From: Anaerostipes butyraticus
GTDB taxonomy: Bacteria; Bacillota; Clostridia; Lachnospirales; Lachnospiraceae
Assembly: GCF_016586355.1 (NCBI RefSeq)
Contig: NZ_BLYI01000062.1
Span: 219,174-283,173 of the forward strand
Reading direction: 5' to 3'
DNA: 64,000 bases
The notes beneath the pieces were generated by a model. It was not told the DNA's origin, did no database searches, and saw only the letters and a program-made list of their open reading frames with translations. Positions within the stretch are counted from its first letter, which is position 1. Each line of letters opens with the position of its first letter. Positions 32,877-41,581 of the stretch are shown one piece after another. Made by a program: the position numbers and the translations under genes.

Positions 32877-35573
32877 CTATTTTGTTTGTTTTTCTATTGT
32901 TTCCCGCTTCTCCTGACTGATTACATCCATCAGATAATTTTTCTGTGTTTCCTGGCGGGACAGATAGTCTTCTCTCAGCTGCTGTAATTCTCTCTCCATA
33001 TCTTCTCTCAGTTCTCTTGCTGACAAAAGCCTGCAGCCCTGTCCCCGGATAATGATCTGCTCCAGGCCGTCTGATGTTGCCACTGTAACATCATATTTTT
33101 TTCCATGTTCATGGGCAAATTTTTCAATATACTGATCCGCAGTCTCCGCTTCTTTTGTAAAGACCACATGTATGTTCTGATAATCCGATACTTCCGTATC
33201 ATGACCTTTGACCCGGTAAGCATCAAATACGACGATCAGCTCACTTTTCTTTAACGCCTGATAATTACATAAAAGGTCCATCAGCTTTCCGCGGGCTGCG
33301 TCCATATTTTCTTCTGAAAGTTCCTTTAAATCCTCCCACGCATAAATAATATTATATCCATCTACCAGAAGATATTTCCTGGAAGGATCCCGCTTTACCG
33401 AAGCCCTCGCAGCTGACGCCTTATAATCTTCTGCCAGCCTCGTTGTTTTTTTCTTTTTCCATTTGTTCTTTCGGCTTTGATTAGCATGAAAAGTCTCGCT
33501 CAGAATACGGTCTATCTCTTCCGTATCGATCCATTCTTCCTCAATATATGCCCTGCGCTGCAGCAGTTCATCGTCTTCTTCTGTCTCTTCTTTCGGCCGC
33601 TCCAGAACACTCGGCAAATGCATATGATCTTTTACCTGATCCCATGGAACATGGAATCCTGCGCCATGAGAACAGAAAACAGAACCTGAAGGATTTTCGG
33701 TATCCCGTTCCGGATCATATCCGGCTGCCTCGATCACCTCATCCGGATTCTGACATGGCTCATATCCATGAAAAGAGCAGAACAGTTTCCCCTGCCCCTT
33801 TGTGTAAGCAGTCACTTCCCGCTGATAATCCTGCATATATGCTGCCGGAGCAATTCCCTCCAGCACAGTAAGATCTCCTTCCATCTTTGGCGGTTCAAAA
33901 TCTGCGTGCATTTTTTCCAGATCCATCATGGCTCGTCCTACCATGGGCTGCGGCACTTCCAGCTGAAATTCATAATAAGGTTCCAATAGAACTGATTTTG
34001 CCTGCATCAGCCCCTGTCTGACGGCCCGGTAAGTGGCCTCTCGGAAATCCCCTCCCTCTGTGTGTTTCGGATGGGCTCTTCCTGCCGCCAGCGTAATCTT
34101 CATATCTGTCAGCGGCGCACCTGTCAGAACTCCTCTATGTTCTTTTTCATATAAATGAGTCAGAATCAGTCTCTGCCAGTTTCGGTCCAGGTCATCCTCA
34201 CTGCAGGCGCTCTCGAATACCATGCCGCTTCCTCTTGGTCCCGGCTCCAATATCAGGTGCACTTCAGCATAGTGGCGCAAAGGTTCAAAATGCCCTACGC
34301 CCTCTACCCGGTCTTCAATCGTTTCCCGGTACAGGATATTTCCGGTTCCAAATTCCACTTCCGTATCAAACCGGTCCAGAATAATCTTCTTCAATATCTC
34401 AATCTGTACTTCTCCCATTAACTGTACCTGGATTTCCTGCAGTTCTTCATTCCAGATAACATGAAGTTCCGGTTCCTCTTCCATCAGCTGATAGAGTTTT
34501 GGCAGAAAGGTCCGGACGCTGCAGCCTTCAGGCAGAATCATCTGATATGTCAGCACCGGTTCCAGTACAGGCGCTTCTCCATCTTCTTCAAACCCAAGGC
34601 CCTGCCCCGGCCGGGTATCTGTCAATCCTGTCACCGCACAGACCATTCCTGCTTCCGCTTCCTCTTTCATCTCATATTTTTCTCCGGAATAAATGCGGAT
34701 CTGATTGACCTTCTCATCTTTTTCCTTTCCCGGAATCACATCCTTTACTTTTAGGGAACCTCCTGTAATCTTTAAATGAGTCAGCCGGTTTCCACGCTCA
34801 TCCCTGGATATTTTAAAGACTCTGGCCCCAAATTCTTCCGGATACTGCGGCGTTACGGCATAGGTTTCAATTCCTTTCAGCAGTTCATCCACTCCGTCTA
34901 ACTTCAGCGCTGATCCGAAATAACATGGGAAGACTTCTCTCCGGGCAACCGCCTGCTGAATTTCCCCTCGAGAAATGGATTCTTTTTCTAAAAACTCTTC
35001 CAGCAGTTCTTCTTTCTGCAGGGCAATGGATTCATAAAACTCATTACTTCCCTCTTCTCCGAAATCAATACATCCCTCTGACAGCTGTGCCTTCAATTCC
35101 GCCATCAGAGTTTCCCGGTCTGTTCCATTCTGATCCATCTTGTTAACAAACAAAAATACCGGGATTTCATATCTTGCAAACAATTTCCACAGAGTTCTGG
35201 TGTGGCTCTGAACACCGTCTGCGCCGCTGATCACAAGAACCGCATAATCCAGGATCTGCAGCGTCCGCTCCATTTCTGCGGAGAAATCCACATGTCCCGG
35301 AGTATCTACAAGGGTCACTTCCAGTCCGCCCAGAGAAAATACCGCCTGCTTGGAAAATATCGTAATACCTCTTGCTCTTTCCTGGCTGTCTGTATCAAAA
35401 TATGCGTCTCCGTGATCCACCCGTCCTAATCTGCGGATACATCCTGTTTTGTATAAAATTCCCTCCGACAGGGTTGTCTTGCCGGCGTCAACATGAGCCA
35501 GCAGGGCCATACATATATGTTTTGATGGTATTTTTTTCTTCTGGTCCTGCCTGTTCTCAGACATGTTTCCCAC
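32877..35573 (-). CDS. EF-G/TetM-like translational GTPase fused to a NYN domain
   Basis: About 898 residues. The N-terminal 640 are a ribosomal-protection-type GTPase: G1 AHVDAGKTT, G3 VDTPGHVDF, G4 VNKMDQ, then EF-G domains II-V. A charged linker (about 640-725, rich in Glu then KNKWKKKKT) leads to a C-terminal NYN/YacP-like domain: YLLVDGYNIIYAWEDL, LIVVFDAYRVKG, TKEAETADQYIE, VATSDGLEQ. YacP/Rae1-type NYN proteins cut mRNA in the ribosomal A site, so ribosome targeting plus RNA cleavage is a reasonable inference. GTG 35573 has the best-placed ribosome site (AAAGGGG, 8 bases). GTG 35582 and ATG 35564 are alternatives. Confidence 0.88.
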   Translation of the reverse strand: MGNMSENRQDQKKKIPSKHICMALLAHVDAGKTTLSEGILYKTGCIRRLGRVDHGDAYFDTDSQERARGITIFSKQAVFSLGGLEVTLVDTPGHVDFSAEMERTLQILDYAVLVISGADGVQSHTRTLWKLFARYEIPVFLFVNKMDQNGTDRETLMAELKAQLSEGCIDFGEEGSNEFYESIALQKEELLEEFLEKESISRGEIQQAVARREVFPCYFGSALKLDGVDELLKGIETYAVTPQYPEEFGARVFKISRDERGNRLTHLKITGGSLKVKDVIPGKEKDEKVNQIRIYSGEKYEMKEEAEAGMVCAVTGLTDTRPGQGLGFEEDGEAPVLEPVLTYQMILPEGCSVRTFLPKLYQLMEEEPELHVIWNEELQEIQVQLMGEVQIEILKKIILDRFDTEVEFGTGNILYRETIEDRVEGVGHFEPLRHYAEVHLILEPGPRGSGMVFESACSEDDLDRNWQRLILTHLYEKEHRGVLTGAPLTDMKITLAAGRAHPKHTEGGDFREATYRAVRQGLMQAKSVLLEPYYEFQLEVPQPMVGRAMMDLEKMHADFEPPKMEGDLTVLEGIAPAAYMQDYQREVTAYTKGQGKLFCSFHGYEPCQNPDEVIEAAGYDPERDTENPSGSVFCSHGAGFHVPWDQVKDHMHLPSVLERPKEETEEDDELLQRRAYIEEEWIDTEEIDRILSETFHANQSRKNKWKKKKTTRLAEDYKASAARASVKRDPSRKYLLVDGYNIIYAWEDLKELSEENMDAARGKLMDLLCNYQALKKSELIVVFDAYRVKGHDTEVSDYQNIHVVFTKEAETADQYIEKFAHEHGKKYDVTVATSDGLEQIIIRGQGCRLLSARELREDMERELQQLREDYLSRQETQKNYLMDVISQEKRETIEKQTK

Positions 35574-35653
35574 AAAAAACACCCCTTTCTGCTCTGTAAT
35601 GATATCTGCATCATCATATCACAAAAAGAGGTGCAAGTCGAATCGATGAGATT

Positions 35654-37147
35654 TTATTTCCGGATATATCTCCGCCCTTTATTCTTGCCAATTGCTTTTA
35701 TTTTTCCCTGTTTAACTAACTCTTTTAAGAGCGTCCTGGCTCTTGTTTCTTTCACGTCAATAAATTTTGCTATTTCAGATGTTTTATATTCTTTATTAAA
35801 ATCCATTTTTCCCAATATATCTTCTAACTGCTGCTCTGTTTTTTTCGTAACCGTCTTTTTATCAGCACTTTTTATCAGCACTTTTTTATCAGCACTTTTT
35901 ATCAGCACTTTTTTATCAGCACTTTTTATAAAAGATAATTTCAAAATAGTTCGATCAGGGCCATATTCCTCTATAACTTCCGGCGGTTCCCATCCCTGTT
36001 GTTTCCACACACTGTATATATCAGGAACACCACTGCCCGCTCTCTCTCCAATTCCTATCAAATTAAACATTTTCATCAGAGCTTTGTTTCTGGGATCAGA
36101 AATTCCGCCTTTCAGCATTTGTTCCTTTCCGGTTCGAATGTTCCCCGGATTTTCCATTGTAATAGAATTTACATCTTTCCGGATAACAATTCCGCGCTGA
36201 AAATAGAAGTCCGTATTTACCAGACAATTTGCCAGCGCCTCCCTTAATGCTTTGTGCACAGGTGTATCATCTATACGGGTAATTCCCTCCAGTTTAAATG
36301 GAATTTTTAAATCTTTCACTAATTTCCCATAAACCCGGAAAAAGAAATCAAACAAATTTCCTGTCCAGTCGCCAGAACTGGACTGAAGACGATCTGTCCA
36401 GCGAATCGTTGGATCTAAAACTTCTCTATAGTCCAAAAAATATTCCGGGAATTCATACAAAATTTTATATTCTTCCCCAAACATCAAAAGTCCTGCGGCA
36501 GTAGGATGTAACTTTCCATCCTTTGCAGATATCTTTGCTGCTCCTATTCTTTCCAAATACTCGTTGTCCTCCAGTCTCTCCCATACGTGCTCTCTCCGGA
36601 ATGCTATATGTCTGTTGCGGTAAGCATGTATCGTCTCTTCGTGAAGCACATCCAGAGACATATCTTCAAGAATTTTCATGTCAGCCGTTTCTTCCGGCTG
36701 ATCCCGAAGCATTGCAAGCACTTCGCTTCGATCACAATGATAATCGCCTTCCCAGTTTCTACGAAATGTACCATCAAAAATATTCCCATTAATATACACT
36801 GGTTTCTGCTCTCTCTTTGCTCTTGGAACACGAATCACCAAGATGACTTTTCCATTTTCCTCGTATACTTTTACATCTTTATCCATTAACAGGTTAATCG
36901 AAACTTTTTTCTTATCATTGATTGCATTCCAGAAATCTTTTTTCAATTTAGACGCATTCTCTAATCCTGTCATATTCCAGCTTCCGTCATGATTCTCTTT
37001 CACTCCAAGAATAATGACTCCGCCATAGCAGTTCGCAAATGCGGAATATGTCTCCCATAATGACAAAGGAAGACCGCCTTTCGCCTTTTTTACCTCTCTT
37101 CGATTATCTTCCCTATAAGAATCAAACTGTGACATATCAAAGTGCAA
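35654..37147 (-). CDS. AlbA_2/Schlafen-type ATP-binding transcriptional regulator
   Basis: About 497 residues from TTG 37147, which has GAGGTG 6 bases before it (GTG 37177 and ATG 37135 are alternatives). The N-terminal AlbA_2 domain (YREDNRREVKKAKGGLP, YSAFANCYGGVIILGVKE) is followed by the C-terminal ATPase-like domain of the RecG-like regulator family (LREALANCLVNTDFY, ENPGNIRTG, SDPRNKALMKMFNLIGIGERAGSG) and a winged helix at the end. Between them lies a tandem 9-residue repeat, IKSADKKVL. Such proteins are thought to regulate genes or act in defence, but no target is evident here. It has no operon partner. Confidence 0.83.
   Translation of the reverse strand: MHFDMSQFDSYREDNRREVKKAKGGLPLSLWETYSAFANCYGGVIILGVKENHDGSWNMTGLENASKLKKDFWNAINDKKKVSINLLMDKDVKVYEENGKVILVIRVPRAKREQKPVYINGNIFDGTFRRNWEGDYHCDRSEVLAMLRDQPEETADMKILEDMSLDVLHEETIHAYRNRHIAFRREHVWERLEDNEYLERIGAAKISAKDGKLHPTAAGLLMFGEEYKILYEFPEYFLDYREVLDPTIRWTDRLQSSSGDWTGNLFDFFFRVYGKLVKDLKIPFKLEGITRIDDTPVHKALREALANCLVNTDFYFQRGIVIRKDVNSITMENPGNIRTGKEQMLKGGISDPRNKALMKMFNLIGIGERAGSGVPDIYSVWKQQGWEPPEVIEEYGPDRTILKLSFIKSADKKVLIKSADKKVLIKSADKKTVTKKTEQQLEDILGKMDFNKEYKTSEIAKFIDVKETRARTLLKELVKQGKIKAIGKNKGRRYIRK
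35861..35925. repeat. 13/14-bp tandem repeat inside the AlbA_2 gene
   Basis: The unit ATCAGCACT plus a run of T occurs five times, at 35861, 35874, 35888, 35901 and 35915, with alternate spacings of 13 and 14. Two units make 27 bases, so pairs keep the frame and encode IKSADKKVL repeats. The T-runs alternate between five and six bases. Confidence 0.9.
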
Positions 37148-37311
37148 ATCAATCACCTCGTTTCTGAATGAATCCACTATCTATATTTTTATCATTTTAC
37201 AAATAAATCTATCTTTATTAAAAAAATGGATGTGTTAATTTAAATAAATTATATTCAATTTATCAAACAATATCAACAAAATCATTCCCAGTATATATAG
37301 TATTCTTATAT

Positions 37312-37366
37312 AAAAATATACTCCCTCTTAGACGGCAGTTTTTCTTTTCCGCAAAAAGGAAGTATA
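37312..37366 (-). terminator. possible terminator of the first MFS gene
   Basis: TATACTCCC (37317-37325) and GGAAGTATA (37358-37366) can pair over nine positions with one wobble, with a 32-base loop. The minus-strand side continues TTTTTATATAAG. Confidence 0.4.
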
Positions 37367-37393
37367 CTCTCATTTATTGTTCTTATTTCACTT

Positions 37394-38575
37394 TTATCTT
37401 TCTTCTTTTCCTGTCGGTATCAGGGATGACCACAGTACAAACCAAACAGCCAGTACAACGGCAAACCAGTATGGCAGATGTGCAGCGCCCTCACCGAAAA
37501 TCGTCCTTACAATAGACATTAAGACCGGTGAAACAAACTGTGCCAGATACAGGGCCGCTGAAATTAACGGCATAACCGTAGTCGCTGCCGCTTTTCCTGC
37601 TTTCATGGATGCCTCTGTCATAATAAACGGAATTCCCGCACCATTGGCAAATCCAATGAATACAGATCCGATCAGCGTGCCGGCCCATCCGCCGGCAGCT
37701 GCCAGCAGCAGATATCCTGCCAGGAAGCATACCGGAGCCAGAAATTTTGTATTTCTGCCAAGAGCCTTCTTGGCGCTTACAAACAGCAGCCCGCCTAAGA
37801 ATGCGATAAAATCCATAGATGCCATAATCACCGCAATATAATTCTGCGGAATAATACCTTCTGCTGCCGTTTCCATTGCAAAGTTTGCCGGATAGATAAA
37901 GAATATGGACATCAGCAGGAACATGGCCAGAATATATACGATATTGGCACGAAATACCCCTGCCGTTCCTTCTCCTCCACTTTCTTTTTCTGCAGGTCCT
38001 TCCTGTGTAATCTTATCATTTGGCAGATAGATCAGGCAAAGCACAATACTGATCAGCCCCATCAGATATACCAGGAAGCTGACACGCCAGCTGATATTCG
38101 CAAGCAGTCCGGATAATAATGTGGCAACGACTCCTCCCATCTGGTTCATAGCAGAAGAATGTCCCATCAATCCCGCCTGCTCTTCCGGACTGTAATAATA
38201 AGAAAGCAGTCCTGTTGACAGCGGCATAATGATTCCTACACCGATTCCCACAAAAGCACGCATGATAAGTACGACAAAAATGTTGTCAAAAAGTCCTGCG
38301 GCGCATCCGCCGACAGTGTAAAGCAGAAGTCCGATTAAGACCAGTGTTTTTGAGCCAAACACCCTGCATAATCTCGGGAAAATAAAATTTGTAATGACAA
38401 TAAACAATGCCGGTACACTGATGATCATCTGTATGAATAACTGATTGCTGCTGGAAAAGTGAGCCTGAATCACGCCCAGTGCCGGAGCCACGGCCGCACC
38501 GGCCATAACTGTCAGCAGAGACAAAGACAGGATGCTCACTGTCAGACTCTTTCCGTGTGCTGATTGTTTCATCAA
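37394..38575 (-). CDS. MFS transporter, twelve-helix type
   Basis: A 393-residue major facilitator protein. The first helix pair contains AVAPALGVIQAHF, the loop 2-3 region FPRLCRVFGSKTLVLIGLLLY, helix 4 RAFVGIGVGIIMPLSTGLL and a helix 5 stretch ending GLLANISWRVSFLVYLMG. It is probably a proton-coupled exporter of drugs or metabolites. The substrate is unknown. It lies downstream of a larger MFS gene but is separated from it by a terminator and a palindrome, so it is probably controlled separately. Confidence 0.88.
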   Translation of the reverse strand: MMKQSAHGKSLTVSILSLSLLTVMAGAAVAPALGVIQAHFSSSNQLFIQMIISVPALFIVITNFIFPRLCRVFGSKTLVLIGLLLYTVGGCAAGLFDNIFVVLIMRAFVGIGVGIIMPLSTGLLSYYYSPEEQAGLMGHSSAMNQMGGVVATLLSGLLANISWRVSFLVYLMGLISIVLCLIYLPNDKITQEGPAEKESGGEGTAGVFRANIVYILAMFLLMSIFFIYPANFAMETAAEGIIPQNYIAVIMASMDFIAFLGGLLFVSAKKALGRNTKFLAPVCFLAGYLLLAAAGGWAGTLIGSVFIGFANGAGIPFIMTEASMKAGKAAATTVMPLISAALYLAQFVSPVLMSIVRTIFGEGAAHLPYWFAVVLAVWFVLWSSLIPTGKEER

Positions 38576-38604
38576 AAATCACTCCTTTTCAAAATTTAAA
38601 AATT

Positions 38605-38626
38605 CATAGGAACGAAGTTTCCTATG
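38605..38626. repeat. 8-bp palindrome upstream of the first MFS gene
   Basis: CATAGGAA (38605-38612) and TTCCTATG (38619-38626) with six bases between, 30 bases before the MFS start. This is the size expected of an operator for a dimeric repressor. Confidence 0.5.
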
Positions 38627-38629
38627 GAA

Positions 38630-38668
38630 TAAAAAAAATGCGTAAGCCCTGTCTGGACTTACGCATTT
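38630..38668 (-). terminator. terminator of the second MFS gene
   Basis: AAATGCGTAAG (38636-38646) and CTTACGCATTT (38658-38668) form an 11-bp stem followed on the minus strand by eight T in total. Confidence 0.92.
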
Positions 38669-38717
38669 TCTGCAACACAACATAATTGTTTTATCACAAA
38701 TATTTTTAAAAAGTCAA

Positions 38718-40130
38718 CTAAAATTTTTTTGATTTTTTATGAAAATATCGGGTCAGCGTCAAAAGAACTCCCACGAAAAGGATCAGTGCGATTCCTATGT
38801 AAACAGCTCTCATGCCGAACAGAAACAGGTCCGGACGGCCTTCCACATAGCTGACAACCTTTTTTCCTGCTTTAAGACTCATCTGATGATACAGCACAGA
38901 AGTTGAAAATGTAATTCCAATGACCATTCCCATATATCGTCCCAGTCCTGACAAGCTTCCGGCAAAACCATATTCTTTTCGCTCTACGCTTCCCATAATC
39001 AGAGAATTATTCGGTGACTGGAATAATCCATTTCCGATTCCATTTAGCAGCAAAGTACCAACGATCATCCAGAGCGGAGTCGCTATCTGCCATCTGGAAA
39101 CAATGATATGAGCCACGCAGAACAAAATAAGACCGATCAAAGTCGGCCGTTCACAGCCGATTTTATCAGACCATGCTCCTGAAATCGGTCCTACGATCAT
39201 CATTGCCACAGAGATCACTGTCATAAGCAGACCTGCCAGTCCCGGCGAGAAGCCTCTGGCATCCTGGAAATAAAATGGCAGAATGATGTTGTTTGTTCCA
39301 ATTGCAATAAAGATTAGGGTCAGCGCCACGACATTCATTGTAAACCATTTATTTTTAAACAAATACATCGGAATCAGCGGATATCTGCTTCTGGTCTGCC
39401 AGATCAGGAAAATAACCAGTATTATAATTCCCGCTGCCAGCATGGCAAACGTCCATCCAGCAGTCTGTGTCTGCATCAAAATCAGCGCAGTAAAAATCAA
39501 AAACATACTGGCTGCCATAAAAATACAAGATGAAATTTCCAGCTTTTCATCTGAAGCCGGTTTTCTTCTCGGAAGCGTAAAAACGCCCAGCAGAAATGAC
39601 AGAATTCCAATTGGTACATTGATAATAAAAATAAAATTCCACGGCAGAAAACTTAAAATCGCGCCTCCTATCGTCGGTCCCAGCATAGTTCCCAACGCTA
39701 CGGAACTTGCTATCATTCCAAGAGCTCTTCCCCGCTGTTCTCCCGGAAATGTTTCCGTAATGATTCCCTGGTTATTAGCCAGTGCCGCTGACTGTCCCAG
39801 TGCCTGAACTACTCTGGACAGGATCAGCATACCAAGGGTATCTGACATACTGCAGAGAAGGGAGCCCAAAGTAAATAATACCACTCCTGCCTGAAATACC
39901 CTTACCTTTCCATAAATGTCGCCCATCTTTCCACAGATTAGTATCATCGAAATCGTAACGATCAGATAAATACTGGTCACCCATTCGATACCTGCCATCG
40001 GCACCTGCATTTCTTCCTGAATTACCGGAAGCGCTACATTACAGATGCTGCTGTCCAGTGTTCCCATCACTGTCATGATCAATACGGTTCCGAGAATTAC
40101 CCACTTATTATGGATCTTCTCATTGTTCAT
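38718..40130 (-). CDS. MFS transporter, DHA2 (EmrB/QacA) fourteen-helix type
   Basis: A 470-residue exporter with fourteen predicted helices. The DHA2 marks are VMGTLDSSICNVALPVIQEEM in helix 1, ICGKMGDIYGKVRVFQAG in loop 2-3, helix 4 ILSRVVQALGQSAALANNQG, and helix 5 LGMIASSVALGTMLGPTIGG. Family members export drugs, bile salts or other toxic organics by proton antiport. No adjacent TetR or MarR regulator gene is visible. The last residues are basic (RYFHKKSKKF) and cytoplasmic. Confidence 0.93.
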   Translation of the reverse strand: MNNEKIHNKWVILGTVLIMTVMGTLDSSICNVALPVIQEEMQVPMAGIEWVTSIYLIVTISMILICGKMGDIYGKVRVFQAGVVLFTLGSLLCSMSDTLGMLILSRVVQALGQSAALANNQGIITETFPGEQRGRALGMIASSVALGTMLGPTIGGAILSFLPWNFIFIINVPIGILSFLLGVFTLPRRKPASDEKLEISSCIFMAASMFLIFTALILMQTQTAGWTFAMLAAGIIILVIFLIWQTRSRYPLIPMYLFKNKWFTMNVVALTLIFIAIGTNNIILPFYFQDARGFSPGLAGLLMTVISVAMMIVGPISGAWSDKIGCERPTLIGLILFCVAHIIVSRWQIATPLWMIVGTLLLNGIGNGLFQSPNNSLIMGSVERKEYGFAGSLSGLGRYMGMVIGITFSTSVLYHQMSLKAGKKVVSYVEGRPDLFLFGMRAVYIGIALILFVGVLLTLTRYFHKKSKKF

Positions 40131-40181
40131 GTCTTTCTCTCTCCATTCTATTATTTAATTTTTTCAACTAACATAAATAAA

Positions 40182-40286
40182 ATGCCTAAGAAAGAATACA
40201 CTCTGGCGAAAGAAAAGTCAATGGATCAGGCAAAAACACCGGAAGAAGCCTTTGAAATCATCCGCAAAACAGAAAGAGGGCTGTAG
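40182..40286 (+). other. small open frame of 34 codons, possible gene remnant
   Basis: ATG 40182 to TAG 40286 encodes a charged peptide ending TPEEAFEIIRKTERGL. The composition looks like real protein, but there is no ribosome site, and the frame is open upstream, so it may be the 3' remnant of a decayed gene. I recognise no family. Confidence 0.3.
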
Positions 40287-40290
40287 AAAC

Positions 40291-40330
40291 CTAAAAACAG
40301 CCATCAGGAACACACGTTCCTGATGGCTGT
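40291..40330 (-). terminator. terminator of xpt
   Basis: ACAGCCATCAGGAAC (40297-40311) and its exact complement (40316-40330) form a 15-bp stem with a 4-base loop, followed on the minus strand by TTTTTAGG. Confidence 0.92.
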
Positions 40331-40356
40331 CCTTTCGATTTCCCTATATTATCATT

Positions 40357-40938
40357 CTATTCATCATCCCGGAATACGATTTCTCCGGTCTTCTCATCCA
40401 TACTCTCTACGATTGCCAGAGACTCCAGATGTGTTCTCTTGCGCAGGATATCTCCTCCCGGCTGGAATCCTTTCTCGATCACGATTCCCGCTCCGACCAG
40501 TTCCGCTCCGGAATCTTCCACCAGCTGAGCCAGACCTTCCAGTGCCTTTCCATTGGCCATAAAGTCATCGATCAGAAGCACCTTATCTCCTTTTCCAAGG
40601 AATTCTTTCGCAACGATAATATCGTAAACTCGTCCATGTGTAAATGATTCAACCTTTGTTGTATACACATCCCCCGCAATATTTTTGGTCTGTGTCTTCT
40701 TTGCGAAAACAACAGGCACGTCAAATACCTCTGCCACGATACAGGCGATGCCGATTCCTGACGCTTCAATCGTCAGAATCTTATTGATTTCTTCTCCTTC
40801 AAATCTTCTCTTAAATTCCTTGCCAATTTCACGAAACAGTTTTACATCCATCTGATGATTTAAAAAACTGTCCACCTTTAATACATTTCCTTCTTTTACT
40901 TTTCCATCCTTACGGATTCTATCTTTTAATAACTGCAT
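40357..40938 (-). CDS. xpt: xanthine phosphoribosyltransferase
   Basis: A 193-residue enzyme matching Bacillus Xpt: [13 protein letters not shown], the [10 protein letters not shown] loop, FAKKTQTKN, and the PRPP motif [17 protein letters not shown]. It makes XMP from xanthine and PRPP. In Firmicutes xpt is often under a guanine riboswitch. Here only about 50 bases separate promoter and start, so no riboswitch fits. It lies after the molybdenum hydroxylase operon but has its own promoter; both concern purines. Confidence 0.95.
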   Translation of the reverse strand: MQLLKDRIRKDGKVKEGNVLKVDSFLNHQMDVKLFREIGKEFKRRFEGEEINKILTIEASGIGIACIVAEVFDVPVVFAKKTQTKNIAGDVYTTKVESFTHGRVYDIIVAKEFLGKGDKVLLIDDFMANGKALEGLAQLVEDSGAELVGAGIVIEKGFQPGGDILRKRTHLESLAIVESMDEKTGEIVFRDDE

Positions 40939-40975
40939 CCCACAGCCTCCACACTCTTTCGTATTTTTAAACTAT

Positions 40976-41004
40976 ATTTTACTTGTTTTCCTCTTGAATT
41001 GCAA
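40976..41004 (-). promoter_or_regulatory. sigma-A promoter of xpt
   Basis: TTGCAA (40999-41004) and TAAAAT (40976-40981) on the minus strand with a 17-base spacer. The start codon is about 40 bases downstream. The -35 box overlaps the region just before the end of the mocA-like gene. Confidence 0.65.
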
Positions 41005-41008
41005 CTGT

Positions 41009-41581
41009 TCACGGCATATCTGCCGGATAATCAATATCCTCCAGTTCTCTGGCTTCCCGAACCGGATAAAAAGCCGCTTCTTCCTGATATTTTTTCAGCA
41101 CTTTCCTGCCGCCCTGATCACCTTGCAGCTGCCTTAATTCTTCAAAACAGCTCCGGTCAAACCAGACGGGATTCCCTGGATGATCTTCATAAACTACACA
41201 GCCGGTCCGTGGCTTCTGCTTCTCCATCTCCATAAGAAATCCTTCGGCTGACTCTTCCCGGAAAAACGGCTGATCCGCTGCGAAAAAAGCACAGGCTTCC
41301 TCATCCGTCAGTTCTTCCATTCCCGCCTTTACCGACCAGGAAGCTCCCAGTCTGCTTTCACTGCAGAAACGGACCGTAACCGGTTCTTCCTGAAGATCTT
41401 CTTTTATCTCCGGATACTGGGTTACCACGTTCAGATCCCACTGCACATGCCGGCTGCATATCCGGATCAGCCGGTCCAGAAGATGTCGGTACAGAAAACG
41501 GCCGTTCAGCGGTTCCATCAGCTTATTGGCGCCAAAACGCCTGCTGTTTCCTCCCGCCATATATATGATTCTTATTTTCAT
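41009..41581 (-). CDS. MocA-like molybdenum cofactor cytidylyltransferase
   Basis: A 190-residue nucleotidyltransferase of the MobA/MocA fold with the N-terminal YMAGGNSRRFGANKLMEPL loop, the SRLGASWSVKAGM region and the metal-binding FFAADQPFF. MocA-type enzymes join CMP to molybdopterin for use by xanthine dehydrogenase-family enzymes, in agreement with the 4-base overlap with the hydroxylase gene upstream. The CMP rather than GMP preference is inferred from this context. It is the last gene of the operon. Confidence 0.87.
   Translation of the reverse strand: MKIRIIYMAGGNSRRFGANKLMEPLNGRFLYRHLLDRLIRICSRHVQWDLNVVTQYPEIKEDLQEEPVTVRFCSESRLGASWSVKAGMEELTDEEACAFFAADQPFFREESAEGFLMEMEKQKPRTGCVVYEDHPGNPVWFDRSCFEELRQLQGDQGGRKVLKKYQEEAAFYPVREARELEDIDYPADMP

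Noticed and set aside
32877..35573. Tetracycline resistance gene (TetM/TetW type)
   Set aside because: The GTPase is only distantly TetM-like, is fused to a NYN domain and lies in a chromosomal context; resistance cannot be claimed from sequence.
40939..41008. Guanine riboswitch before xpt
   Set aside because: The space between promoter and start is about 40 bases, too short for the aptamer, and no matching motif is present.
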